64,000 nt of DNA from Formosa algae (GTDB lineage Bacteria; Bacteroidota; Bacteroidia; Flavobacteriales; Flavobacteriaceae), in contig NZ_LMAK01000015.1 of assembly GCF_001439665.1 (NCBI RefSeq), forward strand, positions 1-64,000, in the 5' to 3' direction. Under the pieces are notes generated by a model that did not search any database, was not told the origin of the DNA, and saw only the letters and a list, made by a program, of their open reading frames with translations. This document shows positions 28,091 to 36,264 of the stretch, in pieces. Position 1 is the first letter of the stretch, and the number at the start of each line of letters is the position of its first letter. Position numbers and translations under genes: made by a program.

Positions 28091-28348
28091 ATGAAAAATA
28101 TATTTCCCGTATTGGTTTTGTTTTTTGTTCTGGTGTCTTTTGTAGGATGCGATTCAGACGGGCAAAGCTGTAGTGGAGTTTATGTTGATGGAGAATGTGT
28201 TCCAGATTTTGTGTTTCCGCCAAATAATGAAGTAAAAGAAGGAGCAAAGTTTTACCATAAAAAATATGGTGTTATTGTTTTTACTAATGGAAATTGGGAG
28301 AACGAAAGCACAAGAATTATTACTAAAAATGAATTATTATTAGAATAA
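28091..28348 (+). CDS. Small lipoprotein of unknown function
   Basis: An 85-residue product with a clear lipoprotein signal: 17 hydrophobic residues then lipobox SFVGC, with a short linker after the modified Cys. The mature part has two further cysteines (SCSGVYVDGEC), which may form a disulphide, then a proline-rich turn and about 40 polar residues. I know no family for it. It is 11 bp after recN and presumably cotranscribed, although a cytoplasmic repair protein and an envelope lipoprotein have no obvious link. Confidence 0.65.
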   Translation: MKNIFPVLVLFFVLVSFVGCDSDGQSCSGVYVDGECVPDFVFPPNNEVKEGAKFYHKKYGVIVFTNGNWENESTRIITKNELLLE

Positions 28349-28358
28349 AAAGTTTTCA

Positions 28359-28366
28359 TAACTTTG
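28359..28366 (+). promoter_or_regulatory. -7 promoter box of fabI
   Basis: TAACTTTG matches TAnnTTTG, 49 bp before the fabI ATG. No TTG at 17-23 bp upstream. Confidence 0.4.
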
Positions 28367-28415
28367 AACCCTCTGTTAATTCGCAGTAACTATACTTAAA
28401 ATAAGAATTAAAAAT

Positions 28416-29243
28416 ATGTCATACAATTTACTAAAAGGAAAAAAAGGAATCATTTTTGGTGCACTAGATGCAAACTCTATTGCATGGAAAACTGCAGAAC
28501 GTGTTCATGAAGAAGGCGGAACTTTTGTTTTAACGAATGCACCTGTTGCAATGCGTATGGGACAAATTAATGAACTTGCAGAAAAAACAGGTTCTCAAAT
28601 TATTCCTGCAGACGCTACTTCTGTAGAAGATTTGCAAAATTTAGTTGAAAAATCGATGGAGATTTTGGGCGGAAAAATTGATTTTGTTTTACATTCAATC
28701 GGAATGTCTATAAACGTAAGAAAAGGAAATCACTATACCGATCAGAATTACGCTTATACTCAAAAAGGAACAGATGTTTCTGCAATGTCTTTTCATAAAG
28801 TTATGCAAACACTTTACAAAGCAGATGCTATGAACGAGTGGGGAAGTATTGTTGGATTGTCTTATATGGCAGCACAACGTGTATTCCCAGACTATAACGA
28901 TATGGCAGATAATAAAGCCTATTTAGAAAGTGTGGCTCGTAGTTTTGGATATTACTTCGGAAAAGATAAAAAAGTGAGAGTAAATACAATTTCTCAATCA
29001 CCAACGCCAACTACTGCTGGTTCCGGTGTTAAAGGATTTGATGGTTTTATTGCTTACGCAGATAAAATGTCTCCATTAGGTAATGCTACCGCTGCAGACT
29101 GTGCAGATTATACAGTAGCTATGTTTAGTGATTTAACTAAACGTGTAACTTTACAAAATTTATATAACGATGGTGGATTTAGTAATACGGGAGTAAGTAA
29201 CGAAGTTATGGAAGCCTTTATTGCCTCTGAAACTAAAGAATAA
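28416..29243 (+). CDS. fabI: Enoyl-[acyl-carrier-protein] reductase (NADH), FabI type
   Basis: FabI performs the last reduction of each round of fatty acid elongation. The 275-residue SDR-fold enzyme shows the FabI pattern: GIIFGALDANSIAWKTAE at the N-terminus, FVLHSIGMS, and the catalytic pair Tyr160 and Lys167 (Y-x6-K spacing, YNDMADNK) with the preceding Tyr150, then RVNTISQSPTPTTAGSGVKGF. This Y-x6-K spacing identifies FabI rather than FabG (Y-x3-K). It is a single gene with its own promoter and terminator, and is the family targeted by triclosan and isoniazid-type inhibitors. Confidence 0.97.
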   Translation: MSYNLLKGKKGIIFGALDANSIAWKTAERVHEEGGTFVLTNAPVAMRMGQINELAEKTGSQIIPADATSVEDLQNLVEKSMEILGGKIDFVLHSIGMSINVRKGNHYTDQNYAYTQKGTDVSAMSFHKVMQTLYKADAMNEWGSIVGLSYMAAQRVFPDYNDMADNKAYLESVARSFGYYFGKDKKVRVNTISQSPTPTTAGSGVKGFDGFIAYADKMSPLGNATAADCADYTVAMFSDLTKRVTLQNLYNDGGFSNTGVSNEVMEAFIASETKE

Positions 29244-29266
29244 ATATAGACGTTTTTAGTCTTCTA

Positions 29267-29294
29267 AAAGCTGCCTAAAAAGGCGGCTTTTTTT
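29267..29294 (+). terminator. Intrinsic terminator downstream of fabI
   Basis: Ten-bp arms AAAGCTGCCT / AGGCGGCTTT (one wobble pair), loop AAAA, then a T-run. It lies 23 bp after the fabI stop. Confidence 0.85.
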
Positions 29295-29305
29295 ATGCGT
29301 TTAAT

Positions 29306-29313
29306 TACATTTG
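29306..29313 (+). promoter_or_regulatory. -7 promoter box of the glycosyltransferase operon
   Basis: TACATTTG matches TAnnTTTG and ends only 3 bp before the ATG at 29317. If real, the mRNA would be essentially leaderless. No TTG at 17-23 bp, where the fabI terminator lies instead. Confidence 0.35.
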
Positions 29314-29316
29314 TGT

Positions 29317-30315
29317 ATGCATTTACAATATTCATTTATAATTCCGGTATATAATCGTCCTGATGAAATTGAGGAACTGCTTGTTAGTTTTTTGAATTTA
29401 AAAACAACTTTAAATTTTGAAATTGTAATTGTTGAAGACGGTTCTAATCACAGCTCAGAAACTGTAGTGAACACTTTTAAGGACCGATTGAATATTGCAT
29501 ATTTTTTTAAAGAAAATTCTGGTCCAGGTGATTCTAGAAATTTTGGTATGCAACAAGCAACAGGCAACTATTTTATTATTCTAGATTCCGATTGTGTATT
29601 ACCTCCAGGGTATTTAAATGAAGTAGATGCCAGTCTAATTTCCGAGTTTGTAGATTGTTTTGGAGGTCCAGATGCTGCAGAAGCATCCTTTACTACGCTC
29701 CAAAAAGCTATTAATTTTTCAATGACATCTTTTATCACTACAGGAGGAATTCGTGGTCATAAAAATCAGATTGGAAAATTTCAACCCAGAAGTTTTAATA
29801 TGGGGTTGTCTAATGCAGCATTTAAAGTGTCTAAAGGTTTTGGAACCATTCACCCAGGAGAAGACCCCGATTTATCTATAAGATTATGGGATTTGGGATT
29901 TAATACCAAATTAATTCCAGAAGCTTTTGTATATCATAAGCGTCGTATTTCATGGTCTAAATTTTATACACAAGTCAATAAGTTTGGTAAAGTGCGTCCC
30001 ATTTTAAATTTGTGGCACCCACAAACAGCAAAACTTACATATTGGTTTCCAACACTTTTTATATTCGGATTTTTAGTTGCGATTACGGCATTTATATTTC
30101 ATTTTGAGTGGTTTTTAATGCTGTATATTTTGTATTTTATTATCGCATTCTTTTTGTCGCTAATGCAATCTAAAAGTATAATTGTAGCTCTATTGTCAAT
30201 ACCGGCAATATGCATCCAATTTGGAGGTTATGGATATGGTTTTTTTAAATCATTCCTTAAAATTCATGTCTTTAAAAAAGAAGCAAAACAGGTGTTTCCT
30301 GAATTATTTTTTTAA
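29317..30315 (+). CDS. Glycosyltransferase family 2 membrane protein
   Basis: A 332-residue family 2 glycosyltransferase. The nucleotide-sugar domain occupies residues 1-220 with FIIPVYNRPDEIEELL at the start, VIVEDGS, the metal-binding DSD in ILDSDCVLPPGY, and the acid motif GEDPDLSIRL. Two or three C-terminal membrane helices follow (about 250-315). The ATG at 29317 gives the usual N-terminus MHLQYSFIIPVYN. The product is probably an envelope or exopolysaccharide enzyme; donor and acceptor are unknown. Cotranscribed with the YbbR and coaE genes. Confidence 0.88.
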   Translation: MHLQYSFIIPVYNRPDEIEELLVSFLNLKTTLNFEIVIVEDGSNHSSETVVNTFKDRLNIAYFFKENSGPGDSRNFGMQQATGNYFIILDSDCVLPPGYLNEVDASLISEFVDCFGGPDAAEASFTTLQKAINFSMTSFITTGGIRGHKNQIGKFQPRSFNMGLSNAAFKVSKGFGTIHPGEDPDLSIRLWDLGFNTKLIPEAFVYHKRRISWSKFYTQVNKFGKVRPILNLWHPQTAKLTYWFPTLFIFGFLVAITAFIFHFEWFLMLYILYFIIAFFLSLMQSKSIIVALLSIPAICIQFGGYGYGFFKSFLKIHVFKKEAKQVFPELFF

Positions 30316-30324
30316 ACTTTTTAA

Positions 30325-31287
30325 ATGAAAGATATAAAATCAAGGTTTCTAAAATTTGTGAAAAGTAAGAAGATTAACGTCTTTGCGTTATTTCTGTTAC
30401 TCTCCTTTACCATTTTGGTACTTAATAAACTCTCAAGTACGTATACAAACACCATTACATTTCCTGTAGAAACTGTTAACCTACCGGAAACCTATGTTAT
30501 TTTAAACGATAGCAATCAGGTTTTAAATGTGACTTTAAAAACCTATGGGTTTAAATTTTTAAGATATTATATCTTTAAACCTAAGCTAACTCTAGATTAT
30601 AAAGATAACCTAAAGCATACAGATTCTACGTTTTCTTGGAGTTCGCGAAGATCGTATTCTAAAATTAACGATCAATTCGATAAAGATATTGAAGTGGTGA
30701 GTCTATTGCCGGATTCTCTTCAATTTAAGTACGATGAAAATGCAACAAAAGATGTGCCTGTAATTTTGCAAGAACATATTAAGTTTAGTCCTGGTTTTGA
30801 TGTTTTAGAAAATTATACAATAACACCAGATACCGTTCATATTATTGGACCAGAAAAACAGGTTAGCGCAATACAGTTTATTAAAACTTTACCCTTAGAA
30901 CTTGAAGATGTACATTTAGATATCAATCAAAAAATAGGTTTAGACTTACCAAAAGAGAGCAAATTAATTACGTTTTCTCATAACAAAGTACATTTAAACG
31001 CTAAAGTAGAAAAGTTTACAGAAGGGACTTTTAATATCCCTGTCACTATAAAAAATGTGCCAGCTAATTTAGCTTTAAAATATTATCCCAAATCTGTGTC
31101 TGTATCTTATTATACCACTTTAAGCGGATTTAACGAAGTCTCAGCTAAAGATTTTAAGGTAGAATGCGATTATGAAAAGCATGTCGATAATCAGTCGTAT
31201 TTGGTTCCAGAATTGGTGAAACAACCAAAAAATGTAAAGAGTGCAAAAATTATTCAGCAAAAAATAGAATATATAATTTCAGAATGA
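30325..31287 (+). CDS. YbbR-like domain protein (CdaR-like)
   Basis: A 320-residue protein with one N-terminal membrane helix (around residues 18-37, NVFALFLLLSFTILVL) and then YbbR-like repeats, with VNLPETYVILNDSNQVLNVTLKTYGF as the clearest. In Firmicutes the YbbR protein CdaR regulates the c-di-AMP cyclase; in Bacteroidota the link is not established and no cyclase is in the window. The stop overlaps the coaE start by 4 bp (ATGA), so the two are translated together. Confidence 0.82.
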   Translation: MKDIKSRFLKFVKSKKINVFALFLLLSFTILVLNKLSSTYTNTITFPVETVNLPETYVILNDSNQVLNVTLKTYGFKFLRYYIFKPKLTLDYKDNLKHTDSTFSWSSRRSYSKINDQFDKDIEVVSLLPDSLQFKYDENATKDVPVILQEHIKFSPGFDVLENYTITPDTVHIIGPEKQVSAIQFIKTLPLELEDVHLDINQKIGLDLPKESKLITFSHNKVHLNAKVEKFTEGTFNIPVTIKNVPANLALKYYPKSVSVSYYTTLSGFNEVSAKDFKVECDYEKHVDNQSYLVPELVKQPKNVKSAKIIQQKIEYIISE

Positions 31288-31874
31288 TTATAATAGGTTT
31301 AACAGGCGGTATAGGTAGCGGAAAATCTACAGTAGCAAAAGCATTTCAAAATACATATGGCATCCCGACATATATTTCAGATGATGAAGCTAAATTATTA
31401 ATGGTGTCGTCTACCGAAATAAAGTCAGAACTCATTCATTTATTTGGAGCAGAAGCTTATGTAAATGGGGCTTTAAATAAACCTTATATCTCTGATGCTA
31501 TTTTTAATAATAAACCATTATTAGAAAAAATGAATGCCATAGTGCATCCGCGTGTTGCCGCACATTTTAATACATGGGTGTCAAACCAAAATGCACCCTA
31601 TGTATTAAAAGAAGCAGCCATTTTATTTGAAACTCATGGCGATGTGATATGCGATCAAATTATAACGGTAACTTTAGACAAGGCTACTAAAATTGAACGT
31701 CTATTAAAACGCGACAATTCTTCTGTAGAAAAGATAGAATCAATAATGAAACAACAGTGGACAGATGATATGCGTATAGCAAAATCGGACTATGTTATCG
31801 TTAATGATACGATGCCCCATATGCTTGAACAAGTGCAAGATATTCACAAAGCAATACTTAATAAAATTAAATAA
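31284..31874 (+). CDS. coaE: Dephospho-CoA kinase
   Basis: CoaE phosphorylates the ribose 3'-OH of dephospho-CoA, the last step of coenzyme A synthesis. The 196-residue P-loop kinase has GLTGGIGSGKSTVA (Walker A) at the N-terminus, ISDDEAK, IVHPRVAAHF and YVLKEAAILFETHGD, all typical. Overlaps the YbbR gene. coaBC of the same pathway is 6-7 kb upstream. Confidence 0.96.
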   Translation: MIIIGLTGGIGSGKSTVAKAFQNTYGIPTYISDDEAKLLMVSSTEIKSELIHLFGAEAYVNGALNKPYISDAIFNNKPLLEKMNAIVHPRVAAHFNTWVSNQNAPYVLKEAAILFETHGDVICDQIITVTLDKATKIERLLKRDNSSVEKIESIMKQQWTDDMRIAKSDYVIVNDTMPHMLEQVQDIHKAILNKIK

Positions 31875-31884
31875 AAGTGCAATT

Positions 31885-31947
31885 TTAACAATTTTGTTAA
31901 TGTAAGGTTAAATGTTAAAAATGCTTAATGTTAAAATGTTAATTTTG
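31885..31947 (+). promoter_or_regulatory. Repeat-rich control region and promoter of the two-component operon
   Basis: The gap after coaE holds a perfect 7-bp dyad TTAACAATTTTGTTAA (31885-31900), then three copies of ATGTTAA at 31912, 31928 and 31936. The last overlaps the -7 box TAATTTTG (31940-31947), which matches TAnnTTTG and ends 4 bp before the ATG at 31952. Direct repeats next to a promoter are typical of sites for OmpR-family regulators such as the one encoded by this operon, so autoregulation is plausible. The dyad could also act as a weak coaE terminator. Confidence 0.4.
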
Positions 31948-31951
31948 AATA

Positions 31952-33526
31952 ATGAGTAAGAAGTTATTTATGTTGCTGGTGGTATTAATGAGCTTATCTC
32001 TGGTAGGGATCATTTTTGTACAAGCACGTTATATTAGCGATTCTGTTAAGAATGAAGAGCAACAATTTACGTTCAATGTAAAAAAAGCATTGAGTTTTGT
32101 TTCTAAAGATATTGAAGAACGCGAGTTAAATACGTATTTTAAAAAGTTTCAACGTTTAGTTGATCAAAAAAAAGATGCTGACACTATTGCAATAACGCAG
32201 CTCTTTATTAATCAGCAAAACGAAAGTACAAATGAAACTTTAATTTATAGAAGTGGAATATTAGAAGAAAATTATAAATTATCTTCTTCGATCTTTGACA
32301 TAGGTTTAGATAGTATTAATATTAAACGTATTATAGGTCAGTCTGAAACGCAGGTTTACAGTAACAAAAGTGTTATTGAAAACAACGTTAATGTGAGCCC
32401 TGTTTTTAGTAGTGTTAGACATGCCCGATTTAGTGAAGCAGAAAAACAGAGTTTTGAAGAAGCTTTTAAAGTTTTAACAAGCAGAACTCCCATTTATAAG
32501 CGTGTAAATAATGAAGATGTACAAAGTTTATTAACGCGAAAGCTACACGAAGATAATATAGATATTGATTACGAGTTTGCTATATATAGTAACGACTTAG
32601 CGACTAAGGTGCAAAGTGAAGGTTTTGAATTACAAGACGATAAAACATTTAGTGTGCCTATTTTTCAGAACGAAAATAGTCAGAATAACTTTAGGCTATT
32701 AGTTAATTTTCCGGCACGTAATCAGTTTATCATGTCGTCTATTATTGGGATGACTTTGTTGTCTTTTATTTTTACATCAATTATAATTATTGCTTACACA
32801 AGTGCTTTATATCAATTAGTAAAACAGCGTAAAATTTCTGAAATTAAAAATGATTTCATTAATAACATGACGCATGAGTTTAAAACACCAATAGCAACAA
32901 TAAATTTAGCTTTGGATGCCATTAAGAATCCAAAGATTATTGATGATAAAGAGAAGGTAAAGCGTTACCTTAATATGATTAAAGAAGAGAATAAACGTAT
33001 GCATGCACATGTAGAAAACGTTTTAAGAATATCTAAACTAGAAAAAAATGAACTAAACATTGGTAAGGATAGAGTTAAGTTACACGACTTAATAGAAGAT
33101 GCTATTACACACGTAGAATTAATCGTTGAAGATAGACAAGGTTTTATAAAATTACATTTAGAAGCCGATAAAACTTCTGTATTAGCCAGTGAAACGCACT
33201 TTACAAATGTTATAGTGAATATACTTGATAATGCTATAAAATATTCTCCTGATGCACCTAAAATAGATGTGTACACAGAGAATGTAGGTAATAGTATATT
33301 ATTAAAAATTAAAGACCAAGGAAGCGGAATGAGTAAAGCCGCACAAAAACGAGTTTTTGAAAAGTTTTATAGAGAACACACAGGAAACATACATAATGTA
33401 AAAGGACATGGTCTTGGTCTTGCATATGTTAAACGAATAGTAGATGATCATCAAGGTCATATTTCGGTGGAAAGTGAAAAAGGAAAGGGAAGCACATTTA
33501 TTGTTAAACTTCCATTAATATCATAA
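31952..33526 (+). CDS. Sensor histidine kinase, RprX-like
   Basis: A 524-residue membrane histidine kinase. Transmembrane helices lie at about 5-24 and 258-285, enclosing a periplasmic sensor domain of about 230 residues that I do not recognise. No obvious HAMP domain follows. The kinase has phospho-acceptor His308 in FINNMTHEFKTPIATI, the N-box NILDNAIKYSPDAP, and G-boxes KDQGSGMSKAAQKRVFEKFYR and GHGLGLAYVKRIV. It matches the RprX type of Bacteroides and forms an operon with the regulator 4 bp downstream. Confidence 0.93.
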   Translation: MSKKLFMLLVVLMSLSLVGIIFVQARYISDSVKNEEQQFTFNVKKALSFVSKDIEERELNTYFKKFQRLVDQKKDADTIAITQLFINQQNESTNETLIYRSGILEENYKLSSSIFDIGLDSINIKRIIGQSETQVYSNKSVIENNVNVSPVFSSVRHARFSEAEKQSFEEAFKVLTSRTPIYKRVNNEDVQSLLTRKLHEDNIDIDYEFAIYSNDLATKVQSEGFELQDDKTFSVPIFQNENSQNNFRLLVNFPARNQFIMSSIIGMTLLSFIFTSIIIIAYTSALYQLVKQRKISEIKNDFINNMTHEFKTPIATINLALDAIKNPKIIDDKEKVKRYLNMIKEENKRMHAHVENVLRISKLEKNELNIGKDRVKLHDLIEDAITHVELIVEDRQGFIKLHLEADKTSVLASETHFTNVIVNILDNAIKYSPDAPKIDVYTENVGNSILLKIKDQGSGMSKAAQKRVFEKFYREHTGNIHNVKGHGLGLAYVKRIVDDHQGHISVESEKGKGSTFIVKLPLIS

Positions 33527-33530
33527 AGTT

Positions 33531-34244
33531 ATGAGCGAACAACATAAGAAAATTTTATTAGTAGAGGACGATCCAAATTTTGGAACTGTTCTTAAAGATT
33601 ATTTAACCATGAATGACTACGATGTTACTCATGCCAAAAATGGTATGGAAGGCTTCGAAAAGTTTAAAAAGGACGATTTTGATTTATGTATCCTAGATGT
33701 CATGATGCCTTATAAAGATGGTTTTACTCTTGCTAAAGAAATTAGAGAAAAAAATACAGAAGTGCCTATTATCTTTTTAACTGCGAAAGCAATGAAAGAA
33801 GATGTATTGAAAGGGTATAAAGTTGGAGCAGATGACTATTTAAACAAACCTTTTGATAGTGAAGTGTTACTTATGAAGATTCATGCAATCATTCAACGTA
33901 AAGCTTCAGAAACGGTTACAGATAGTAAGCAATTTGAATTTAAGATTGGTAATTTCGATTTAAATTCGAAATTGAGATTCCTAAAATTAAATGATGAAGA
34001 CCCAATTAAATTATCTCCTAAAGAGAATGAATTATTACGTTTATTAGCTTTACATGAAAATGATTTAATGCCTCGTGAATTAGCTTTAACTAAAATATGG
34101 AGAGACGATAACTACTTTACATCTCGTAGTATGGACGTGTATATTGCTAAGTTACGTAAGTATTTAAAAGGCGATGAAAATGTTGAAATTCTTAACATTC
34201 ATGGTGAAGGTTTCCGTTTGGTAGTGAATACACAAAAAGGATAA
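33531..34244 (+). CDS. OmpR-family response regulator, RprY-like
   Basis: A 237-residue two-domain regulator. The receiver domain has the acidic pair (VEDDPNF), the phospho-acceptor Asp56 in CILDVMMPYKDG, and the conserved Lys in LNKPFDSE. The C-terminal winged helix (about 135-235) contains LSPKENELLRLLALHENDLMPRE and SRSMDVYIAKLRKYLKGDE. Partner of the preceding kinase. The promoter region contains ATGTTAA repeats which it might bind. Followed by a terminator. Confidence 0.95.
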   Translation: MSEQHKKILLVEDDPNFGTVLKDYLTMNDYDVTHAKNGMEGFEKFKKDDFDLCILDVMMPYKDGFTLAKEIREKNTEVPIIFLTAKAMKEDVLKGYKVGADDYLNKPFDSEVLLMKIHAIIQRKASETVTDSKQFEFKIGNFDLNSKLRFLKLNDEDPIKLSPKENELLRLLALHENDLMPRELALTKIWRDDNYFTSRSMDVYIAKLRKYLKGDENVEILNIHGEGFRLVVNTQKG

Positions 34245-34263
34245 TATATTATACATATAGATA

Positions 34264-34293
34264 AAAAAAACCAGCATTATGCTGGTTTTTTTT
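34264..34293 (+). terminator. Intrinsic terminator downstream of the two-component operon
   Basis: Ten-bp arms AAAACCAGCA / TGCTGGTTTT with a TTA loop and flanking A and T runs, 20 bp after the regulator stop. Confidence 0.85.
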
Positions 34294-34357
34294 ATGTTTT
34301 AAATTGAGATGTAAACCTCTCAAAATTTAAATTATTTAAAGTGTCTTTCTATACTAA

Positions 34358-35947
34358 TTAAAAGAGTAATCCTAGTATTTGAGCACATATAATTAATAAT
34401 ACCATAGCAATCGGATAAACCGTAGCATAAGCCACAGAAGGAGCATCTGTCTTAGTCATGGTATCTACAGCTGCTAAACCAGGCGTACTAGTCATAGACC
34501 CTGTTAGTGTTCCCAATAAGGTTAAAATATTAATCTTGAAAAACATTCTAGCTACAATTGCAGCAAAAACCATAGGTAGAAACGTAATTAAACCTCCAAT
34601 TAGAAATAACTGTATTCCATATTGCGAATAAGTTTCTACTAAAGTGGCTCCAGCATTTGTACCAACTACCGCTAAGAATAGCATTAGTCCAAACTGGCGT
34701 AATAGTTGGTTAGAGTTTCCACTCATTACCCAAAGTACATTTCCTGTTTTACCAAGTCGTCCTAAAATCATGGCAACAATTAGTACACCACCAGTTAATC
34801 CTAAATTGAAACTGAAAGAATCTCCGAATGAGATAGAAACACCTCCAACAAAAATACCAATAACAATACCTAAAGCTAATGGGAAAAAATCGGTGTCAGA
34901 CAGTTTACTTTTGTTATCTCCGATAAGTCTTGAAATTTGTGAGGTACAACTTTTCTGACTAGAAATCATTAATTTATCACCAATTTGTAAACGTAATGTC
35001 GTGTTAGGCGATAAGTCTATACCACTTCTTCTAATTCTAGTGATGGTGGCATTAAAGTTATCTTTCAAGTTTAATTCTCCTAAAGATTTATTTACAAGCG
35101 ATGTTTTAGTCATTAAATAAGACTGCACTACAAAATCTTCACCTAAAGAGATTTGAAGATCTGTTTTTGGTCCTATTAAAACTTCTACACGTCTTAAGGC
35201 TTCTTCTGTACCCACAACTCTAATTAAATCGCCTTTATGTAACACAGTTGCTTTATGAGGGACAAAAGCTTTGTTTTCATGAAGAACTCTGGAGATTACA
35301 CCTTTTGTCATCGATCTTACTCTAAGTTGCTCAATAGTCTTGCCAATAGCGCCTTCATTTTCTACCTTAAAATTACATCTAGTTATTTCGTCAAAATGTC
35401 CATTTACTTTTTCTTCATAATCGGCTTCTTCTTTTTCAATATTTATTCTGAATAATTTCGGGTATAATTTCACAAATAAAATCACACCAATTACTCCAAA
35501 CGGATAGGCAATACCATAACCAATAGATGCTAAGGGTGAATGTGTAACATCTATAGCAGTTGCTAATCCAGGCGTACTGGTTAGTGCTCCAGCCATTAAG
35601 CCAATGGCAATAGATTTATCGATACCTAAAAACTGAATGGAAAGGAATGTTATAAACGCTGCAGTAAAAATAACAATGGCTGCTAAGACCACCAGGTTTT
35701 TTCCTTGTTCTTTAAACGATTCAAAAAAGCCAGGCCCTGCTTGTAAACCAATAGTATAAATAAATAAAATAAGTCCAATTTTTTGTAATATATCAGGTAG
35801 AGCAACTCCAAAATGACCAAAAAGTAATGCCACAAATATAATGGCAGAAACATCGAGAGAGATCCCTTTAATCTTAATATTACCGATAATAAAACCGATA
35901 CAAATTATTACGAAGAGGGCTAAATAAGTAGCGTTTAAAAATTCCAT
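34358..35947 (-). CDS. AspT/YidE-YbjL family transporter with two TrkA-C domains
   Basis: A 529-residue inner-membrane protein. It has two similar halves of five to six membrane helices (residues 1-170 and 360-529), each ending in a conserved motif: SIGLMAGALTSTPGLATAID in the first and LTGSMTSTPGLAAVDTMTKT in the second. Between the halves lie two TrkA-C (RCK_C) domains at about 190-340, which may bind a ligand. This is the AspT/YidE group of putative exchangers (AspT swaps aspartate for alanine). The real substrate is unknown. A -7 box and a shared dyad motif lie upstream. Confidence 0.88.
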   Translation of the reverse strand: MEFLNATYLALFVIICIGFIIGNIKIKGISLDVSAIIFVALLFGHFGVALPDILQKIGLILFIYTIGLQAGPGFFESFKEQGKNLVVLAAIVIFTAAFITFLSIQFLGIDKSIAIGLMAGALTSTPGLATAIDVTHSPLASIGYGIAYPFGVIGVILFVKLYPKLFRINIEKEEADYEEKVNGHFDEITRCNFKVENEGAIGKTIEQLRVRSMTKGVISRVLHENKAFVPHKATVLHKGDLIRVVGTEEALRRVEVLIGPKTDLQISLGEDFVVQSYLMTKTSLVNKSLGELNLKDNFNATITRIRRSGIDLSPNTTLRLQIGDKLMISSQKSCTSQISRLIGDNKSKLSDTDFFPLALGIVIGIFVGGVSISFGDSFSFNLGLTGGVLIVAMILGRLGKTGNVLWVMSGNSNQLLRQFGLMLFLAVVGTNAGATLVETYSQYGIQLFLIGGLITFLPMVFAAIVARMFFKINILTLLGTLTGSMTSTPGLAAVDTMTKTDAPSVAYATVYPIAMVLLIICAQILGLLF

Positions 35948-35968
35948 CTATTAGTTTTTAATAAGGTG

Positions 35969-35976
35969 CAAATGTA
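35969..35976 (-). promoter_or_regulatory. -7 promoter box of the transporter gene
   Basis: On the minus strand TACATTTG matches TAnnTTTG, 21 bp before the ATG. No TTG element at proper spacing. Confidence 0.4.
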
Positions 35977-36264
35977 AAGGATATTAAAAAAACAGTTAAT
36001 GACTTTTATCATTATATAAAAGAAGAAAAAAACTGTTGTTAAATAATTTTAGTATTACATGAGTGACAAGATAATGTATTACAAGTCTTACATTTAATGC
36101 ACTAAGGTTCGTTTATTACGGTTAAATTTAAAACATTTTTGTAAGCTGTAATAATTTCTTACACAGCATTTGTGAGATTTGCTTTTTTAAATCTGAGTTA
36201 TAATTTAAAAGTTGGAATTTTAAAATCACCCAGAAAAGTTGTGCCTTGCTTTAATTAGAAAGTT
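35977..36264 (-). other. Intergenic region with clustered inverted repeats
   Basis: About 290 bp between the transporter start and the end of miaA with no coding potential. On the minus strand it carries the dyad ATGTAAGACTTGTAATACAT (36093-36074). A further half-site ATGTAATAC at 36060-36052 shares the first nine bases of the 7721 motif. A separate 6-bp inverted repeat TGTAAG-N12-CTTACA is at 36140-36163. I see no terminator of the usual kind after miaA. Confidence 0.5.
36074..36093 (-). promoter_or_regulatory. 20-bp dyad, candidate operator shared with 7721-7740
   Basis: On the minus strand ATGTAAGACTTGTAATACAT matches the plus-strand motif at 7721-7740 in 17 of 20 bases (differences at positions 7, 14 and 15). 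It lies 97 bp upstream of the transporter's -7 box, close to the 111 bp seen at the other copy, in the same orientation relative to its gene. Confidence 0.45.
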
